A stretch of 7,991 bases of DNA, taken from the NCBI GenBank assembly GCA_020446285.1, contig JAGREZ010000499.1, forward strand, positions 1 through 7,991, written 5' to 3'. This DNA is from Geminicoccaceae bacterium. Lineage in GTDB: Bacteria; Pseudomonadota; Alphaproteobacteria; Geminicoccales; Geminicoccaceae. This document shows, piece by piece, positions 1 through 6,459 of this stretch (the stretch's first letter is position 1; each line of letters begins with the position of its first letter). The translations under genes were made by a program, and so were the position numbers. Under the pieces are notes generated by a model, which saw only the letters and a list, made by a program, of their open reading frames with translations, was not told the origin of the DNA and did no database searches.

Positions 1-416
1 AGGAAATCGATGTCATCACCGACCTTGTTCTCGAATACGGCCTCGACGGCATGATCGTTTCCAACACGACGGTCAGCCGTCCCGACGGGCTTTGCGGAAG
101 CCATAGCACCGAAACCGGCGGTCTCAGCGGCCGGCCGCTTCGTCCCCTGGCACTCGCGGCACTTCGACGGGCGGCCGCGCGTGTCGGCGGACGAATCGAT
201 CTCGTCGGCGTGGGAGGTATTGCGAGCGGCGCCGATGTCTATGAGAGGATCCGCGCCGGAGCCACCGCCGTGCAGATCTACACGGCCTTCGTCTATCAGG
301 GTCCATTCGCCATCGTCCGGATGCTGGACGAACTCGACGCCCTGCTGCGACGGGACGGTTTCGCCCGGATCGGCGATGCCATCGGCGCGGACCTGCGGCG
401 CGGACCTGCGGGTTGA
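1..416 (+). CDS. pyrD: Dihydroorotate dehydrogenase (quinone), C-terminal part
   Basis: This is the last ~137 residues of a class 2 dihydroorotate dehydrogenase, the membrane-associated flavoenzyme that oxidises dihydroorotate to orotate in pyrimidine synthesis and passes electrons to quinone. The frame is open from base 3; the start and the catalytic serine lie outside the window. Visible family motifs, in order, are the substrate-binding GMIVSNTT segment, the TGGLSGRPL loop, the FMN-phosphate-binding LVGVGGI segment and the IYTAFVYQGP segment that closes the FMN site. The gene ends at a TGA at 414-416. Just before the stop, bases 385-397 are repeated exactly at 398-410, so the tail reads GADLRRGPAG. 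Removing one copy would give GADLRVDRPDDGR ending at a TAA at 436-438. The catalytic barrel is complete up to this point, so the change probably affects only the tail. Confidence 0.95.
   Translation, partial: EIDVITDLVLEYGLDGMIVSNTTVSRPDGLCGSHSTETGGLSGRPLRPLALAALRRAAARVGGRIDLVGVGGIASGADVYERIRAGATAVQIYTAFVYQGPFAIVRMLDELDALLRRDGFARIGDAIGADLRRGPAG
385..410 (+). repeat. Perfect 13-bp tandem duplication at the 3' end of pyrD
   Basis: The unit GCGCGGACCTGCG occurs at 385-397 and again directly at 398-410. Thirteen is not a multiple of three, so the second copy shifts the reading frame of the pyrD tail and moves the stop from 436-438 to 414-416. The duplication ends two bases before the candidate -35 element at 413-418. 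It looks like a replication-slippage event, though a sequencing or assembly error cannot be excluded. Confidence 0.9.
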
Positions 417-441
417 CCGCCCGGATGACGGGCGCTAAGCA
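413..441 (+). promoter_or_regulatory. Candidate promoter of the metZ operon
   Basis: TTGACC at 413-418 matches the -35 consensus well and is followed, 17 bp later, by TAAGCA at 436-441 as a weak -10 element. An alphaproteobacterial reading could use CTAAGC at 435-440. Transcription would start near 447-449, which is where the SAM-II riboswitch P1 stem begins. That positional fit is the main support. The -35 overlaps the pyrD stop codon. Identification is by eye only. Confidence 0.45.
418..434 (+). other. GC hairpin just after the pyrD stop
   Basis: CGCCCG at 418-423 is complementary to CGGGCG at 429-434 around a 5-base loop. There is no T-tract after it, so it is not a canonical intrinsic terminator. 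It lies in the spacer of the candidate metZ promoter, and in the single-copy version of the pyrD tail it would be coding. It may be incidental to GC-rich sequence. Confidence 0.3.
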
Positions 442-447
442 GGCAGT

Positions 448-503
448 CCGTGGTGATTTGGGCCGGCCGGCTTGCGTGCCACGTTAAAGAAGTCGCTAAA
501 AGG
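448..503 (+). promoter_or_regulatory. SAM-II riboswitch (metA motif) upstream of metZ
   Basis: The segment has the architecture of the SAM-II family, a short pseudoknotted S-adenosylmethionine aptamer found before methionine genes in alphaproteobacteria. P1 pairs CGTGG (449-453) with CCACG (479-483). The conserved TGATTT follows the 5' arm at 454-459. The loop element CGGCTT (468-473) can pair with AAGTCG (490-495) to make the P2 pseudoknot with one G-U pair. The conserved GCTAAA lies at 495-500. Order, spacing and the conserved single-stranded blocks agree with the family as I know it. Its location 62 bases before metZ fits SAM feedback on methionine synthesis. The candidate start of transcription is at its 5' edge, and an intrinsic terminator follows 17 bases after it. 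Confidence 0.9.
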
Positions 504-520
504 TCGGGACGCGAGAAACG

Positions 521-546
521 CCCTGGCCGTCAGGCCGGGGTTTTTT
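521..546 (+). terminator. Intrinsic terminator between riboswitch and metZ
   Basis: CCCTGGCC (521-528) pairs with GGCCGGGG (533-540) as an 8-bp stem containing one T-G wobble, with a GTCA tetraloop and six T residues at 541-546. It lies between the SAM-II aptamer and the metZ start, so it probably works as an attenuator controlled by SAM rather than as the end of pyrD transcription, though it would also stop readthrough from pyrD. Confidence 0.85.
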
Positions 547-564
547 GTGTCGGGAGCACAGGAC

Positions 565-1740
565 ATGAACAAGCGGCGCGGTCCGCGGACGGAATTGATC
601 CACGGGGGCATCGAACGATCCCAGTTCGGCGAGACGGCCGAGCCGATCCACATGACGTCGGGCTTCATCTACGAACGCGCCGAACAGGCCGAGGACCGGT
701 TCAAGGATCGTGATCAGGGCTTCATGTACAGCCGCTACGGCAATCCCACCGTGCGGACGTTCGAGGAACGGATGATGGCGCTCGAGGGAGCGGAGGCCGC
801 CTGCGCCACCGGTTCCGGCATGGCCGCCGTTCATGCCGCGATCATGTGCCAGATGCGCTCGGGCATGCGCGTCGTCGCGGCCCGCCTGCTGTTCGGCTCC
901 TGCCGCTACATCCTCACCGACATTCTCACGCGCTTCGGCGTCGAGATCGTCCTGGTCGACGGGCGGGACCTTGCCGCATGGAAGGAAGCCCTGAGCGTGC
1001 CGACCGATCTCGTCTTCTTCGAGACACCCGGCAATCCGACGCTGGAACTGGTCGATATCGAGGCGGTCAGCCGCATGGCGCATGACGCCGGTGCGAAGGT
1101 GGTGGTGGACAATGTGTTCGCCACGCCGATGCTGCAGCGACCGCTCGCACTCGGCGCCGACATTGTTGCCTATTCCGCGACCAAGCATATCGACGGCCAG
1201 GGGCGATGTCTGGGGGGCATCGTCCTCTGTTCGAAGGACTTCCACGAGAACCAGCTGCATCCCTACATGAAGCATACCGGCCCGAGCCTCTCGCCGTTCA
1301 ATGCCTGGGTGCTGCTCAAGGGACTGGAGACAATGGATCTGCGCGTCGAGCGGCATGTCGCGAGTGCAACGAGGCTCGCGCGACATCTCGAAGGGCTCGG
1401 CGGCATTGAGCGGGTGATCTATCCGGGCCTCGAAAGCCATCCGCAATACGAACTGGCAACACGGCAGATGGATGGCGGCAGCACGCTGCTCGGTTTCTAT
1501 ATCGAGGGCGGCAAGGAACGCACCTTCCGCTTCATGAACGCGCTCGAGCTCATCCTCATTTCCAACAATCTGGGCGATGCGAAAACACTCCTTACGCATC
1601 CGGCGACAACCACCCATTCGAAACTGAGCGAAGCCGAACGCGCCGAACTCGACATCGGCGACAATTACGTCAGGCTTTCCGTCGGCCTCGAAAATGTGGA
1701 AGATCTGATCGAGGACATCGAAAGGGCCATTGCCGCCTGA
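565..1740 (+). CDS. metZ: O-succinylhomoserine sulfhydrylase
   Basis: This 391-residue PLP enzyme of the Cys/Met-metabolism family is best read as MetZ, which makes homocysteine directly from O-succinylhomoserine and sulfide in the cytoplasm, bypassing cystathionine. The YSRYGNPT segment (about residues 55-62) supplies phosphate and substrate contacts. Asp182 in VVVDNVFATP should bind the pyridine nitrogen, and Lys207 in SATKHIDGQGR is the Schiff-base lysine. The C-terminal domain has the usual LGDAKTLLTHPATTTH stretch, and length is typical. ATG 565 is chosen because GGGAG at 552-556 gives a good ribosome site. The longer frame from 472 would start inside the riboswitch and translate through the terminator. 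The SAM-II riboswitch upstream supports methionine synthesis over a general gamma-lyase role. The sequence alone does not prove succinyl over acetyl specificity, but the motif set resembles MetZ more than MetY. Confidence 0.93.
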   Translation: MNKRRGPRTELIHGGIERSQFGETAEPIHMTSGFIYERAEQAEDRFKDRDQGFMYSRYGNPTVRTFEERMMALEGAEAACATGSGMAAVHAAIMCQMRSGMRVVAARLLFGSCRYILTDILTRFGVEIVLVDGRDLAAWKEALSVPTDLVFFETPGNPTLELVDIEAVSRMAHDAGAKVVVDNVFATPMLQRPLALGADIVAYSATKHIDGQGRCLGGIVLCSKDFHENQLHPYMKHTGPSLSPFNAWVLLKGLETMDLRVERHVASATRLARHLEGLGGIERVIYPGLESHPQYELATRQMDGGSTLLGFYIEGGKERTFRFMNALELILISNNLGDAKTLLTHPATTTHSKLSEAERAELDIGDNYVRLSVGLENVEDLIEDIERAIAA

Positions 1741-1759
1741 CAGGAACAGGGAAACGCCG

Positions 1760-2587
1760 ATGCAGGATTTCGCCGACTGGCTCGATCGGGAGCGCACCGA
1801 CCGGTATCGCCTGACTCCATGGTCGGCGACCGCATTCGCAAATGCGCTCGGTCAGGATCGGGCACCGGACGAAGGCGAGCCGCTGCCGCCGTTCTGGCAC
1901 CATCTCTACGGTCTCGATGCCGTGCATGTGCGCGACACCAACAGCGACGGCCACCGAAAGCGCGGCGAATTCCTGCCGCCCATCGAGCTGCCGCGACGGA
2001 TGTGGGCCGGGGGACGCCTGCGGTTCGACGGCACGCTGACGGTTGGCGAGGATGTGGTACGCCGCTCCACCGTTAGGAAGATCACCCCCAAGATCGGCCG
2101 CACGGGCAAGCTCGTCTTCGTGCTCGTCGAATATGTGATCGAGGGTGCCAACGGCCGTGTGACCGAGGAGCATGACGTCGTCTATCGCGAGGCGCAGGGT
2201 GCCATGGCCGGTGAGCCGCCACGGGCGCCCGGCGCTGCGCAGATCGTCATCGATCACGACCCCGACGAAGTCCTGCTCTTCCGCTATTCGGCACTGACCT
2301 ACAACGGTCACCGTATCCACTATGACAAGGACTATGTGACGAAGGTCGAGGGCTATCCCGGACTCATCGTCCATGGCCCCCTGCTCGCGACCTTCCTCTT
2401 CGAGCTCATTCGCCGCGAATTCGCAGGGAGCAGGCTGAAGCAGTTCGATTTCAGGGCCGTGCAGCCGGTCTTTGTCGGAGACGGCTTTTCCGCCTGCTGC
2501 TCGCGCGACGATTCCGGAATGCTCGATCTGTGGATCGCCAAGCGCGACGAAAGCCTTGCCATGAAGGCCACGGCCGCGCTCGCCTGA
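1760..2587 (+). CDS. HTD2-like double hot-dog acyl-CoA hydratase (mesaconyl-C4-CoA hydratase family)
   Basis: This 275-residue protein resembles the MaoC/HTD2-type family of FAS1-like dehydratases, which includes the 3-methylfumaryl-(mesaconyl-C4)-CoA hydratases. Such enzymes add water reversibly across the double bond of an enoyl-CoA. The N-terminal half carries the family-typical aromatic stretch around PFWHHLYGL. The C-terminal hot-dog half has YNGHRIHYD (residues 181-189), the likely hydratase motif with the catalytic His and Asp, and GYPGLIVHGPL (198-208), which shapes the CoA tunnel. ATG 1760 is preferred: AGGGA at 1748-1752 precedes it with normal spacing, while the upstream start at 1730 would overlap metZ. 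It follows metZ by 19 bp with no terminator, so it probably shares the SAM-controlled transcript. The true substrate is unknown, and a link to methionine or C5-dicarboxylate metabolism is only inference. Confidence 0.82.
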   Translation: MQDFADWLDRERTDRYRLTPWSATAFANALGQDRAPDEGEPLPPFWHHLYGLDAVHVRDTNSDGHRKRGEFLPPIELPRRMWAGGRLRFDGTLTVGEDVVRRSTVRKITPKIGRTGKLVFVLVEYVIEGANGRVTEEHDVVYREAQGAMAGEPPRAPGAAQIVIDHDPDEVLLFRYSALTYNGHRIHYDKDYVTKVEGYPGLIVHGPLLATFLFELIRREFAGSRLKQFDFRAVQPVFVGDGFSACCSRDDSGMLDLWIAKRDESLAMKATAALA

Positions 2588-2658
2588 CTGCGGCTCATCT
2601 TCCACCCTTGGCAGTGTGTTGATAGAGTGCGGGCCCATTCAATGTGGAGCGCGCGAAT

Positions 2659-3273
2659 ATGCAACCGACCATGGTTTTCGATCTGGGCAATGTCCTCATA
2701 GGCTGGGACATCTATGCGCTCTACCGCAAGCTTCTCGACAGCGACGAGGAGATCGCTGCATTCCTGAACAGCGTTCGCGTCCATGAATGGAACGCGCAGA
2801 TGGATGCCGGCAAACCGTTTGCCGAGGCCGTCGAAGAGCTGTCGGTGGAGCATCCCGACAAGGCACATCTCATCCGCGCCTACCATGAACGCTGGATCGA
2901 AACCATTCTCGGCCCCATCGACGGCACCGTGCGTCTGCTCGAACAGCTCGACGAACGCGGATATCGCCTTCTCGCGCTGAGCAACTGGTCGGCAGAGACA
3001 TTTCCGCTCATCCGGCACACCGACCCCTACAGCTTTCTCGACCGTTTCGAGACCATTTTCCTTTCCGGCCAACTCCGCATGATCAAGCCGCACGAGCCGA
3101 TCTTCCGTCACCTGCTCGAAAAGAGCGGCTGCAGGGCCGAGGAGTGCTTCTTCATCGACGATTCGAAAGCCAATATCGAAACGGCGGATCGCCTCGGTTT
3201 CCAGACCCATCTGTTCCACGCGCCCGAGGCTCTCGAGAATGATCTGCGTGCGCGCGGGATCCTGTCGGCCTGA
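2659..3273 (+). CDS. HAD-superfamily phosphatase, YihX-like
   Basis: This 204-residue haloacid-dehalogenase-superfamily hydrolase is probably a small-molecule phosphatase of the subfamily that contains E. coli YihX. All four HAD motifs are visible: FDLGNVL with nucleophile Asp8, SNWS at 108-111 (motif II), Lys143 in MIKPHEPIF (motif III), and FFIDDSKANI with the magnesium-binding Asp167-Asp168 (motif IV). Residue +2 from the nucleophile is Gly, as in YihX-type DLGNV proteins, rather than the usual Asp. An alpha-helical cap lies between motifs I and II. I prefer ATG 2659, with GGAG at 2646-2649, over the in-frame GTG at 2644 that overlaps this ribosome site. The gene stands 71 bp after the hydratase and 3 bp before the acylase, so it likely shares a transcript with the latter. 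The substrate cannot be predicted. Confidence 0.88.
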   Translation: MQPTMVFDLGNVLIGWDIYALYRKLLDSDEEIAAFLNSVRVHEWNAQMDAGKPFAEAVEELSVEHPDKAHLIRAYHERWIETILGPIDGTVRLLEQLDERGYRLLALSNWSAETFPLIRHTDPYSFLDRFETIFLSGQLRMIKPHEPIFRHLLEKSGCRAEECFFIDDSKANIETADRLGFQTHLFHAPEALENDLRARGILSA

Positions 3274-3276
3274 ACG

Positions 3277-5670
3277 ATGGGCCGCCTGCGGCGCATCGCG
3301 TCGATCCTCCTGGTCTTCATCATGGTCGCGACCGGCATTCTGGTCTGGCTCTTTCGGGCGTCGCTGCCGGAGCATGCAGGTTCGATCGGGGTCGACGGTA
3401 TCGATGCTCCCGTCGTGATCGAGCGGGACCGGCTCGGCATTCCGCATATCTTTGCCGGATCGGAGCGCGACGCCTATTTCGCGGTGGGCTTCGCCCATGC
3501 CCAGGACCGGCTCTGGCAACTGGAGCTGAACCGGCGCGTCGCCGCCGGGCGCATGTCCGAACTGCTGGGCGAGCGCACGCTCGGCATCGATCGTTTCATG
3601 CGTACGCTCGGTCTCTACCGGCGCGCGCTGGCTTCCGTCGCCATCCTCGATGCGGATACGGTCGATCTGCTTCAGGCCTATGCCGACGGCATCAACGCCT
3701 TCCTCGAAACCCGGGCTCATCCCCTGCCACCCGAATTCCAGATTCTCTGGCACGAACCGGAACCCTGGACGGTGGCCGACAGCCTCGTCTGGCCGCGCAT
3801 GATGGCGCTCGATCTTTCGAAGAACTGGGCCGACGAAGCCCTGCGCGCACGGCTCATGCGGCGTTTCGATGGCGATGCGCTCGCGGATCTCATGCCTCGC
3901 GGGGAAACGGGCGGCCCGGTGAGCATCCCTGCCGGTATCGACAGGGCCCGCTTCGACGGGGCATCCGACGCCTTCGACCGGGTATTGAAACTCGCCGACG
4001 CGCAGTCGACGCCCGGCCTCGGCTCGAACATCTTCGCGGTGAGTGCCGAAGCCGGCGCAAATGGGGCCGCGATGCTCGCCAACGATCCGCATCTGCGCCT
4101 CGCCAGCCCGTCTGTCTGGTACATGGCGAGACTGCGGACCCCGGAACTCGACGTCACCGGCGCCACCATCCCCGGCATGCCGTTCGTCGTGATCGGCCGC
4201 AATGCCGATATCGCCTGGGGCTTCACGGCAAGCGGCGTGGACGTGCAGGACCTCGTCCTCGAGAGCATCGACCCGAAGGCGAGCGATCACTATCTCACCG
4301 CCGAAGGAAGCGAGCCTTTCGACATAACGGATGAACGCATCGGCATCCGCTTCGGCGAACCGGAGCATCTGCGCGTCCGTACTTCGCGCAACGGCCCCAT
4401 CCTCTCCGACATCGGCGCCGCACCCGACCATGGCGAGGGACATGCCGTCGCCCTGCGCTGGACGGCGCTCGAAGAGGATGACCGGACCATCGAAGCCGGA
4501 TTCGACCTCGCCCGCGCACGCAACCCGGACGAATTGCGGCATGCGCTCGCCGACTTTCACGCACCGCCCATGAACGTCGTCTTCGCCGATCGCGCGGGCC
4601 ATATCGGCCTCGTGCTCGCCGGACGGGTTCCGATCCGCTCTTTGACCGATGGCAGCCTTCCCGCCGACGGACGAACTGCCGATCCGCTCTGGACCGGCTT
4701 CATTCCGTCGCCCGACCTTCCGCATACGCTCGATCCGCCCGCAGGCCGGCTGATCAATGCCAACAATCCCGTCATCGGCCCGGAATACCCCTACCATCTC
4801 GCGGTCGACTGGGATCCGGATCTCCGCGCAAGACGGCTGGAGAAGCTGCTCGCGGTAGCGGATCCCGATGCCGATACGCTGGCCGCGGCACAGAACGATG
4901 CGCATTCGACCCTCGCCGACGATTTTCTGCCGCTTCTGCTGAACGCACCGGGACCGCCGCCGCGGCTCGTACCGCTGATCGAGCGGTTGCGGAGGTGGAA
5001 CAGGCGAATGGATCGGGACGCCGTTGAACCACTCATCTTTGCAAGCTGGTACAGGGCACTGGTCAAAGCCGTCCTCACGGACGAACTCGGCTCCGATTTC
5101 GCCCGCTTCGAAGGGATCCGCGCACGCGCGATGCACCGCATCGTCACCGGGTCGCAGGGCTGGTGCGATGACGTTTCCACGAACGATGCGATCGAAACCT
5201 GTGAAGACCGCGCCATCCATGCACTCGGACAGGCCGCCGGATGGCTGGGCGACCGCTTCGGCGCGGATGTCCACGACTGGCGCTGGGAAATGGCACAACC
5301 TGTAGTCATGAAACACATGCCGTTCGACGAAATCCCCCTCATCCGCAGGTTGTTTTCCATCGAAACGGTCAAGAACGGTGACAGCAGCTCTCCGGACGTT
5401 GCCATCCACAGTCGCACGAACCCCTTCGAGATCGCCGCCGCCGCCTCGATGCGAATGTTGGTCGACTGGGCAAACCCCTCGCAAATGTTGCTTGCGAACG
5501 CCACCGGACAGTCGGGACATCCGCTCTCCGTGCACCACCGGGACATGACACCGGCATGGCGGGACGGCCATCTTTCGGTCCTCCGCATGACCGCCGGACC
5601 ATCGCCCGAGGGGGCTTCACGCCGCCTCGAAATCTCGCCGAAGACTAAGGGAATGCGTGTTTCCAGGTGA
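3277..5670 (+). CDS. Penicillin acylase family protein (peptidase S45 Ntn hydrolase)
   Basis: This 797-residue precursor belongs to the penicillin amidase (S45) family, whose members hydrolyse amide bonds of beta-lactams, N-acyl homoserine lactones or other acylated amines. A hydrophobic segment at about residues 9-27 after Arg/Lys-type residues is a signal peptide or membrane anchor, so it acts in the periplasm. The N-terminal region has the conserved DRLGIPHIFAGSERDAYFAVGFAHAQDRLWQLE stretch, in outline. Autocleavage is expected before Ser250 in GLGSNIF, making an alpha chain and a ~548-residue beta chain with Ser as nucleophile. Asn496/Asn497 in INANNP lie about 247 residues later, where the oxyanion-hole Asn is expected. 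The C-terminal GQSGHPLS motif is present. No Shine-Dalgarno precedes ATG 3277, so it is probably translated by coupling to the HAD gene. Substrate is unknown; AHL acylation turnover is possible but unproven. Confidence 0.93.
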   Translation: MGRLRRIASILLVFIMVATGILVWLFRASLPEHAGSIGVDGIDAPVVIERDRLGIPHIFAGSERDAYFAVGFAHAQDRLWQLELNRRVAAGRMSELLGERTLGIDRFMRTLGLYRRALASVAILDADTVDLLQAYADGINAFLETRAHPLPPEFQILWHEPEPWTVADSLVWPRMMALDLSKNWADEALRARLMRRFDGDALADLMPRGETGGPVSIPAGIDRARFDGASDAFDRVLKLADAQSTPGLGSNIFAVSAEAGANGAAMLANDPHLRLASPSVWYMARLRTPELDVTGATIPGMPFVVIGRNADIAWGFTASGVDVQDLVLESIDPKASDHYLTAEGSEPFDITDERIGIRFGEPEHLRVRTSRNGPILSDIGAAPDHGEGHAVALRWTALEEDDRTIEAGFDLARARNPDELRHALADFHAPPMNVVFADRAGHIGLVLAGRVPIRSLTDGSLPADGRTADPLWTGFIPSPDLPHTLDPPAGRLINANNPVIGPEYPYHLAVDWDPDLRARRLEKLLAVADPDADTLAAAQNDAHSTLADDFLPLLLNAPGPPPRLVPLIERLRRWNRRMDRDAVEPLIFASWYRALVKAVLTDELGSDFARFEGIRARAMHRIVTGSQGWCDDVSTNDAIETCEDRAIHALGQAAGWLGDRFGADVHDWRWEMAQPVVMKHMPFDEIPLIRRLFSIETVKNGDSSSPDVAIHSRTNPFEIAAAASMRMLVDWANPSQMLLANATGQSGHPLSVHHRDMTPAWRDGHLSVLRMTAGPSPEGASRRLEISPKTKGMRVSR

Positions 5671-5699
5671 CCGGAAGTTGCTGATGACACCACCATTCC

Positions 5700-5718
5700 G
5701 CTCTTCTAGCATAAGAGC
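5700..5718. promoter_or_regulatory. Inverted repeat upstream of the S24-type regulator, candidate operator
   Basis: GCTCTT (5700-5705) and AAGAGC (5713-5718) are a perfect 6-bp inverted repeat with a 7-base centre, in the 83-bp gap between the acylase and the regulator at 5754. The position suits an autoregulatory operator. It has no T-tract, so it is a poor terminator candidate. I see no convincing -35/-10 pair in this gap. Confidence 0.35.
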
Positions 5719-5753
5719 CAGTCAGTAGATTTGCTTCACACGGGATAAAGGAC

Positions 5754-6377
5754 ATGCAACTGCCGGGAATGGGTTCATTCGGAAACCGGCTGCGCACCCT
5801 TCGCCTTGCGATGGACATGAGTCAGGCGGAACTCGCGCGTCTGATCGGACGGCACCAGACGGCGATCGGCCCCTATGAGCGCGATGAATATATGCCTGCA
5901 AGGGATATCGTCGCAAAGCTTGCCGACATTCTCGGGACCACACCGGAATATCTGATCTTCGGCCGGTCGCCACACAGGACGGAACTGCAGGTTGTTGGGA
6001 CGATCGGGCCCGGCTCGGTCGTACATGAGGCAGAAAGCGGCCAAAAAGCCAACCTTCTCAACCTTCGGGAGGGCCAGATTGCCCTTTTCGAGGTCAATGA
6101 CAACAGCATGGCACCGCTGTTTCCATACGGCCATCTGCTCGTCGTCTCGACGATCGCCGATGCCAGGCCGCAGAATTTTCTGGGGCGATATGCCTTGCTG
6201 ACATTGCAGGATGGCCGCACATTTCTGCGCCGATTGCTACCTTCGCGAGATCGCGATCATTTCGATCTCGCGGCATTGGATGGGACGATCATGACCGGCG
6301 CGGCGGTCGCGTCGCTCCGGTCGGTTCTGGGCGTACTGTCGCCCGAGGCATTCACGCGCGGAGAGAACGAACAATAG
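5754..6377 (+). CDS. XRE-type repressor with degenerate LexA/S24-like C-terminal domain
   Basis: This 207-residue protein joins an N-terminal XRE helix-turn-helix (about residues 9-70: GNRLRTLRLAMDMSQAELARLIG, in outline) to a C-terminal S24/LexA-like fold (about 78-195). The nucleophile-type serine is visible as Ser118 in FEVNDNSMAP. In cleavable family members the self-cleavage site is Ala-Gly; here the matching VVGTIGPG (80-87) has Pro-Gly. The general-base lysine should lie in the strand equivalent to TVKRL, but the sequence reads TFLRRLL, with Arg159/160. I infer a DNA-binding regulator that keeps the dimer or sensor fold but does not self-cleave. ATG 5754 is used; GGGA at 5742-5745 is the best ribosome site at fair spacing, and ATG 5769 is an alternative. 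No phage genes flank it, so it is more likely a resident regulator than a prophage repressor. Confidence 0.85.
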   Translation: MQLPGMGSFGNRLRTLRLAMDMSQAELARLIGRHQTAIGPYERDEYMPARDIVAKLADILGTTPEYLIFGRSPHRTELQVVGTIGPGSVVHEAESGQKANLLNLREGQIALFEVNDNSMAPLFPYGHLLVVSTIADARPQNFLGRYALLTLQDGRTFLRRLLPSRDRDHFDLAALDGTIMTGAAVASLRSVLGVLSPEAFTRGENEQ

Positions 6378-6396
6378 TCTGGTTATTAAGGTTGAT

Positions 6397-6414
6397 GATA
6401 AATTCTCTTTTATC
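6397..6414. promoter_or_regulatory. Inverted repeat 1, candidate operator
   Basis: GATAAA (6397-6402) and TTTATC (6409-6414) form a perfect 6-bp inverted repeat with a 6-base centre. The centre-to-centre spacing is about 12 bp, close to one helical turn, which suits a dimeric helix-turn-helix protein. Either neighbouring XRE regulator could bind it. It could also form a weak AT hairpin after the upstream gene. Confidence 0.35.
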
Positions 6415-6435
6415 TGGAAGTTTAGAAAATCCCCG

Positions 6436-6452
6436 GTATTTTAACGAAATAC
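6436..6452. promoter_or_regulatory. Inverted repeat 2, candidate operator
   Basis: GTATTT (6436-6441) and AAATAC (6447-6452) form a perfect 6-bp inverted repeat around TAACG. It sits 7 bp upstream of the candidate -35 at 6460 and differs in sequence from repeat 1, so the two may serve different proteins. Its half-site spacing is about 11 bp. Confidence 0.4.
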
Positions 6453-6459
6453 GGTTTAG

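Noticed and set aside
472..564. Extended N-terminus for MetZ beginning at 472
   Set aside because: The extension translates the riboswitch pseudoknot and the terminator, and ATG 565 has a good ribosome site.
496..1797. A 433-codon open frame on the minus strand
   Set aside because: It is an antisense shadow of metZ and crosses the riboswitch and terminator; no domain is visible.
2608..2623. Sigma-54-like promoter (TTGGCA, then TTGAT) before the HAD gene
   Set aside because: The spacing between the GG and the second TTG element is one base short of the strict sigma-54 spacing, and the GC of the -12 element is absent.
1670..2638. A 322-codon minus-strand frame opposite the hydratase
   Set aside because: The plus-strand gene carries the hot-dog hydratase motif and a ribosome site; the antisense product has no recognisable motif.
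2353..5571. A 1072-codon open frame on the minus strand
   Set aside because: It runs antisense to the hydratase, HAD and acylase genes, all of which have family motifs. Its product is Arg/Glu/Gly-rich with no recognisable domain. GC-rich codon bias on the plus strand explains the lack of stops.
6441..6457. CtrA-type site (TTAA-N7-TTAA) before the PraR/PhrR-like gene
   Set aside because: The half-sites TTAA and TTTA are 10 bases apart rather than 7, and the second half does not match.
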